Source: Hypsibius dujardini
Lineage: Eukaryota; Tardigrada; Eutardigrada; Parachela; Hypsibiidae
Direction: 5' to 3'
NCBI GenBank assembly: GCA_001579985.1
Contig: LRSR01002029.1
Span: forward strand, 1-22,669
Length of the DNA: 22,669 nt
In this document: in pieces, positions 20,433 through 22,669 of the stretch
How the letters are laid out: each line of letters opens with the position of its first letter
How positions within the stretch are numbered: position 1 is the first letter of the stretch
Program-made: the position numbers and the translations under genes
The notes under the pieces: generated by a model
Database searches by the model: none
What the model saw: only the letters and a program-made list of their open reading frames with translations
What the model was told of the DNA's origin: nothing

Positions 20433-20659
20433 AGACTCACAAATTCCGATCCTTCGCGGAAATCCTGACTGAGCGACTGCGCATGAGTGACGTGGACAAG
20501 CGGCGCTTTCTAGCCACATGTGAAAGACAGCTTTCACTTGCCCGTGATTCCGGCTCAAACTTTGGTCACTCTACTGGCACGACCCACACAATTGGAGAGC
20601 GAGTGGCTCTAACTTGGGTCGATAACGCGTCATTCGGCCATACGGATTGGAGAGGTTAA
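20433..20659 (+). CDS. Unrecognised plus-strand open frame, possible exon
   Basis: After tacgtag the plus strand stays open for about 75 codons to TAA at 20657-20659, reading THKFRSFAEILTERLRMSDV, then DKRRFLATCERQLSLARDSG and ending in NASFGHTDWRG. Its G/C content is higher than its surroundings and residue composition is protein-like. The preceding tacgtag could be a splice acceptor; otherwise the first ATG is at 20484. I do not recognise a family. It would be the only plus-strand gene in the window, and it abuts a foldback element, so it may be an element fragment or chance. Confidence 0.25.
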
Positions 20660-20744
20660 TTCGGTCACACGGCCACACCTTCTGGTCTGGCTGAGTCATG
20701 GGCACCAATAGGTGGCGCTTTTTTATATCACCGGCAGACCACTC

Positions 20745-21457
20745 ACAAGGGAAGGGAACGGTAGCCGACACGCCGATCTCTCTGAATATTTTTTTTGCAA
20801 ATAGTGGACTAAATTAATAGATTTAGCAAAAAATTTCATCTGCAAACGAGCGGGAGAAAATGGGAAAGTTCCCCAATGGCACTGTGGGTTTCTGATTCAG
20901 TTCAAGCATTGATTGTTTGATTTATGCCCAAGCAAAACTCAGTTTAATTTAACCACTGTAAAACGTCGTTTTTCGAAAACGTTTGATTCCAAGATTTTTG
21001 ACACTCTTCCACTCAAAATTCGATTTGGAATCGATTGAAATCAGCAAAATCTTATTTGGATGATAGGGGGCGGAACTATCGGTCATTTCTGCAACGTCAC
21101 TCGGAAGCCTAGATTGAAACTAGCCCATAACTCCGCCCTCTGGCATCCAAAAAAGATTCTGCTGATGTCAATCGATTCCAAATCGAATTTGGAGTGGAAG
21201 AGTGTCAAGAATCTTGGAATCCAACGTTTTCAAAAAAACGACGTTATACAGTGGTCAAAATTAAAATAAAATCAAACAATCAATGCTTGAATTGAATCTG
21301 AAACCCGCAGACATTGGGGAACATTCCAATTTTCACCCGCTCAGACCAGAGCTCGTTTGCAGGTGGAATGTTTTGCTAAAATCTATTAATTTAGTCCACT
21401 ATTCGCAAAAAATATTCAGAAAGATCGGCGTGTCGGCTACCATTCCGTTCCCTTGTC
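20745..21457. mobile_element. Foldback element with about 330-bp inverted arms
   Basis: The left arm (about 20745-21076) and right arm (about 21129-21457) are reverse complements with scattered substitutions and small indels. The outer part includes a perfect 19-bp match, 20761-20779 against 21422-21440. Other matched pairs include tagtggactaaattaatag, ccccaatg, caagcattgattgtttgat, gattccaagatttttgacac and aatcgattgaaatcagc. The loop is about 52 bp (21077-21128). There is no open frame of transposase size. Termini look like cacaaggga on the left and tcccttgtca on the right; a target duplication was not seen. Such elements move using another element's enzyme or are remnants. Confidence 0.85.
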
Positions 21458-21459
21458 AG

Positions 21460-21729
21460 TCAGATCACTCTGAGTCCGAGTACTATTCGTGATGAAATTA
21501 AGCTCAAACTTTAGCATAGCTACAAAACCTGATATGAAAATAATGTAATGGTAAGCACTCAACAAACAAGGGTCCGAACTATTTTCTCTTTTTGAAACTA
21601 TTCAGAAGTCAGAAACTATTGGTGAGGTTGTCCGTCTGACTTATTTCGCAGTCCCTGAAGAACAGTCTCCGGCTAATAAGCAAAAATCCCTGATAAAAAC
21701 AACATTAAACTGTCTCTAAAACGCACAAT
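21460..21729 (-). other. Probable 3' UTR and flank of the HIT-protein gene
   Basis: Follows the TGA of the HIT gene on the minus strand and runs to the right end of the foldback element. No coding signal was seen. Confidence 0.4.
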
Positions 21730-22486
21730 TCATGTAGCTACCGAGACAAACCACCAACTATCCGGCCGGAAAACGATGCGCGATAGAAAGCCCATTTTGG
21801 ACACGGGGTATAGCACGTGCAGATGCAGATGATGAATCAGGTGGAACGGCGGCCAATGAAATCCCATTCTAAAAAGCGGCAAGTTTAACCAATGTTTGTC
21901 TGTTCGTCTGTCTGCTAGTCTATCTGTCTGTCGTTCTTTCTGTCTCTCTGAGTCTGCATGTATTGATTTACAAACTCTGTCTGTGTGTCTGTGCCTGCCC
22001 GACTCTCAGTCAGCCTGTGTGTCTGTATGCCTGTATGCCGGTGCCTGCCTGACTCTCTGTAAGTGTGCCTGATTGTCTACTTGAGTGTGCATCAGTCAGC
22101 CAGAATGTCAGTCTGCATCTACCGGATCGTCTCTCTGCCAGTGCCAGTAAACTTGTCTACCTCTTCCTTGCAATTTATATTCACCTGACTTCTTCGTCGG
22201 CAGGATCAACGCCGGCTTCCGAAAGGACTTTCCTACCGGCATCCACAAGTTGTGTCACTGCAATGACACCAACATAAAAACAATAATCTGCTCGACTGAC
22301 CACTCCAACAGCATCTTGATTGCCACTGCTGTTTAATACCAATGTCCTTCTTCGTGATTATCGCATACCGGTAGCCATATCTACGACGGTGAGGGACTTT
22401 GCACTAGCGATGTGCCGCTTCGGTACAATCAGCAAGTGACGATCCGTCGCTGGATGGATGTCCCGAAAAGCCACCAGAATTTCATC
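21730..22486 (-). CDS. HINT3-like histidine-triad (HIT) protein, 3' three exons
   Basis: Exons 22486-22369, 22257-22185 and 21868-21730 join in phase (G|TG, AG|A). They give DEILVAFRDIHPATDRHLLI, then VPKRHIASAKSL, then VTQLVDAGRKVLSEAGVD, then RMGFHWPPFHLIHHLHLHVL and a tail KMGFLSRIVFRPDSWWF before TGA. HLHLHV is the catalytic histidine triad of HIT-family nucleotide hydrolases. The RMGFHxPPF lead-in and GFLS...W tail follow HINT3, an adenosine 5'-monophosphoramidase, rather than HINT1. The exon at 22486 starts after acceptor cccgcag; the N-terminal exon with the usual Cys-containing start is not found up to the window edge. No disabling change is seen, so it looks functional. Confidence 0.9.
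21895..22135. repeat. TGTC-type repeat with conserved core, in a HIT-gene intron
   Basis: Degenerate gtctgtctgctag and gtgcctgcctgactc units with the string tgatttacaaactctgtctg (21964-21983), the reverse of the core found at 12890 and 15455. It lies in the intron between the last two HIT exons. Confidence 0.8.
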
Positions 22487-22669
22487 CTGCGGGCCAGATT
22501 CAAGGGTTGATTGAAAATTAATTATACAGGTTTACTTCGGTCTGGTCAATGTACCCAATGTCAATATAGACTTTCTTTACAACAGTGGACTGGTTGATTT
22601 ATCGATTAACGCAAACGTAAACCATACAGTGAAATACCAGTTGATTGCTCAACTGGACGTTATATGCGG

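Noticed and set aside
1-22669. CRISPR array, bacterial operon, phage or plasmid functions
   Set aside because: The window is intron-bearing animal DNA; the spaced repeats seen are microsatellite-like or inverted-repeat elements, without regular repeat-spacer structure.

Overview
This is nuclear DNA from an animal, most likely an invertebrate. Genes are split into short exons with GT/AG splice sites, introns run from about 80 bp to over 1 kb, and microsatellite-like repeats are abundant. The products are metazoan families: CREB, Na+/K+-ATPase beta, a HINT3-like HIT protein and a CYP2-like P450. I cannot name the species; a flatworm or other spiralian would fit, but that is a guess. All coordinates of spliced products come from hand-read splice sites with phases checked.

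Every gene I can support lies on the minus strand. From right to left (the direction of transcription): (1) a HINT3-like histidine-triad protein, 3' three exons, 22486-21730, with its 5' end outside the window; (2) a CREB-family bZIP factor, five exons, 17566-14856, complete from an ATG to the stop but without a visible kinase-inducible domain; (3) a Na+/K+-ATPase beta-like gene, with a clear transmembrane exon at 13727-13538 and weaker candidate downstream exons scattered to about 5380; (4) the 3' part of an unrecognised low-complexity protein ending in a polybasic stretch and a CaaX prenylation box, 4203-2584; (5) a CYP2-like cytochrome P450 fragment, 1662-503, with an in-frame stop, so probably a pseudogene.

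Between the genes the DNA is rich in mobile or repeat structure. An 876-bp element (11962-12837) has 27-bp terminal inverted repeats and TA duplications, and sits inside an older GACA-rich repeat. Two large inverted-repeat (foldback) structures lie at 19.2-19.7 kb and 20.7-21.5 kb, between HIT and CREB. A dispersed family of degenerate GACA/TGTC repeats carries a recurring non-satellite core. CpG-rich DNA with two CRE-like octamers lies just upstream of the CREB coding region, suggesting autoregulation.

The genes look like unrelated housekeeping and signalling loci; nothing suggests an operon or a cooperative system. I found no CRISPR array, rRNA or convincing tRNA.
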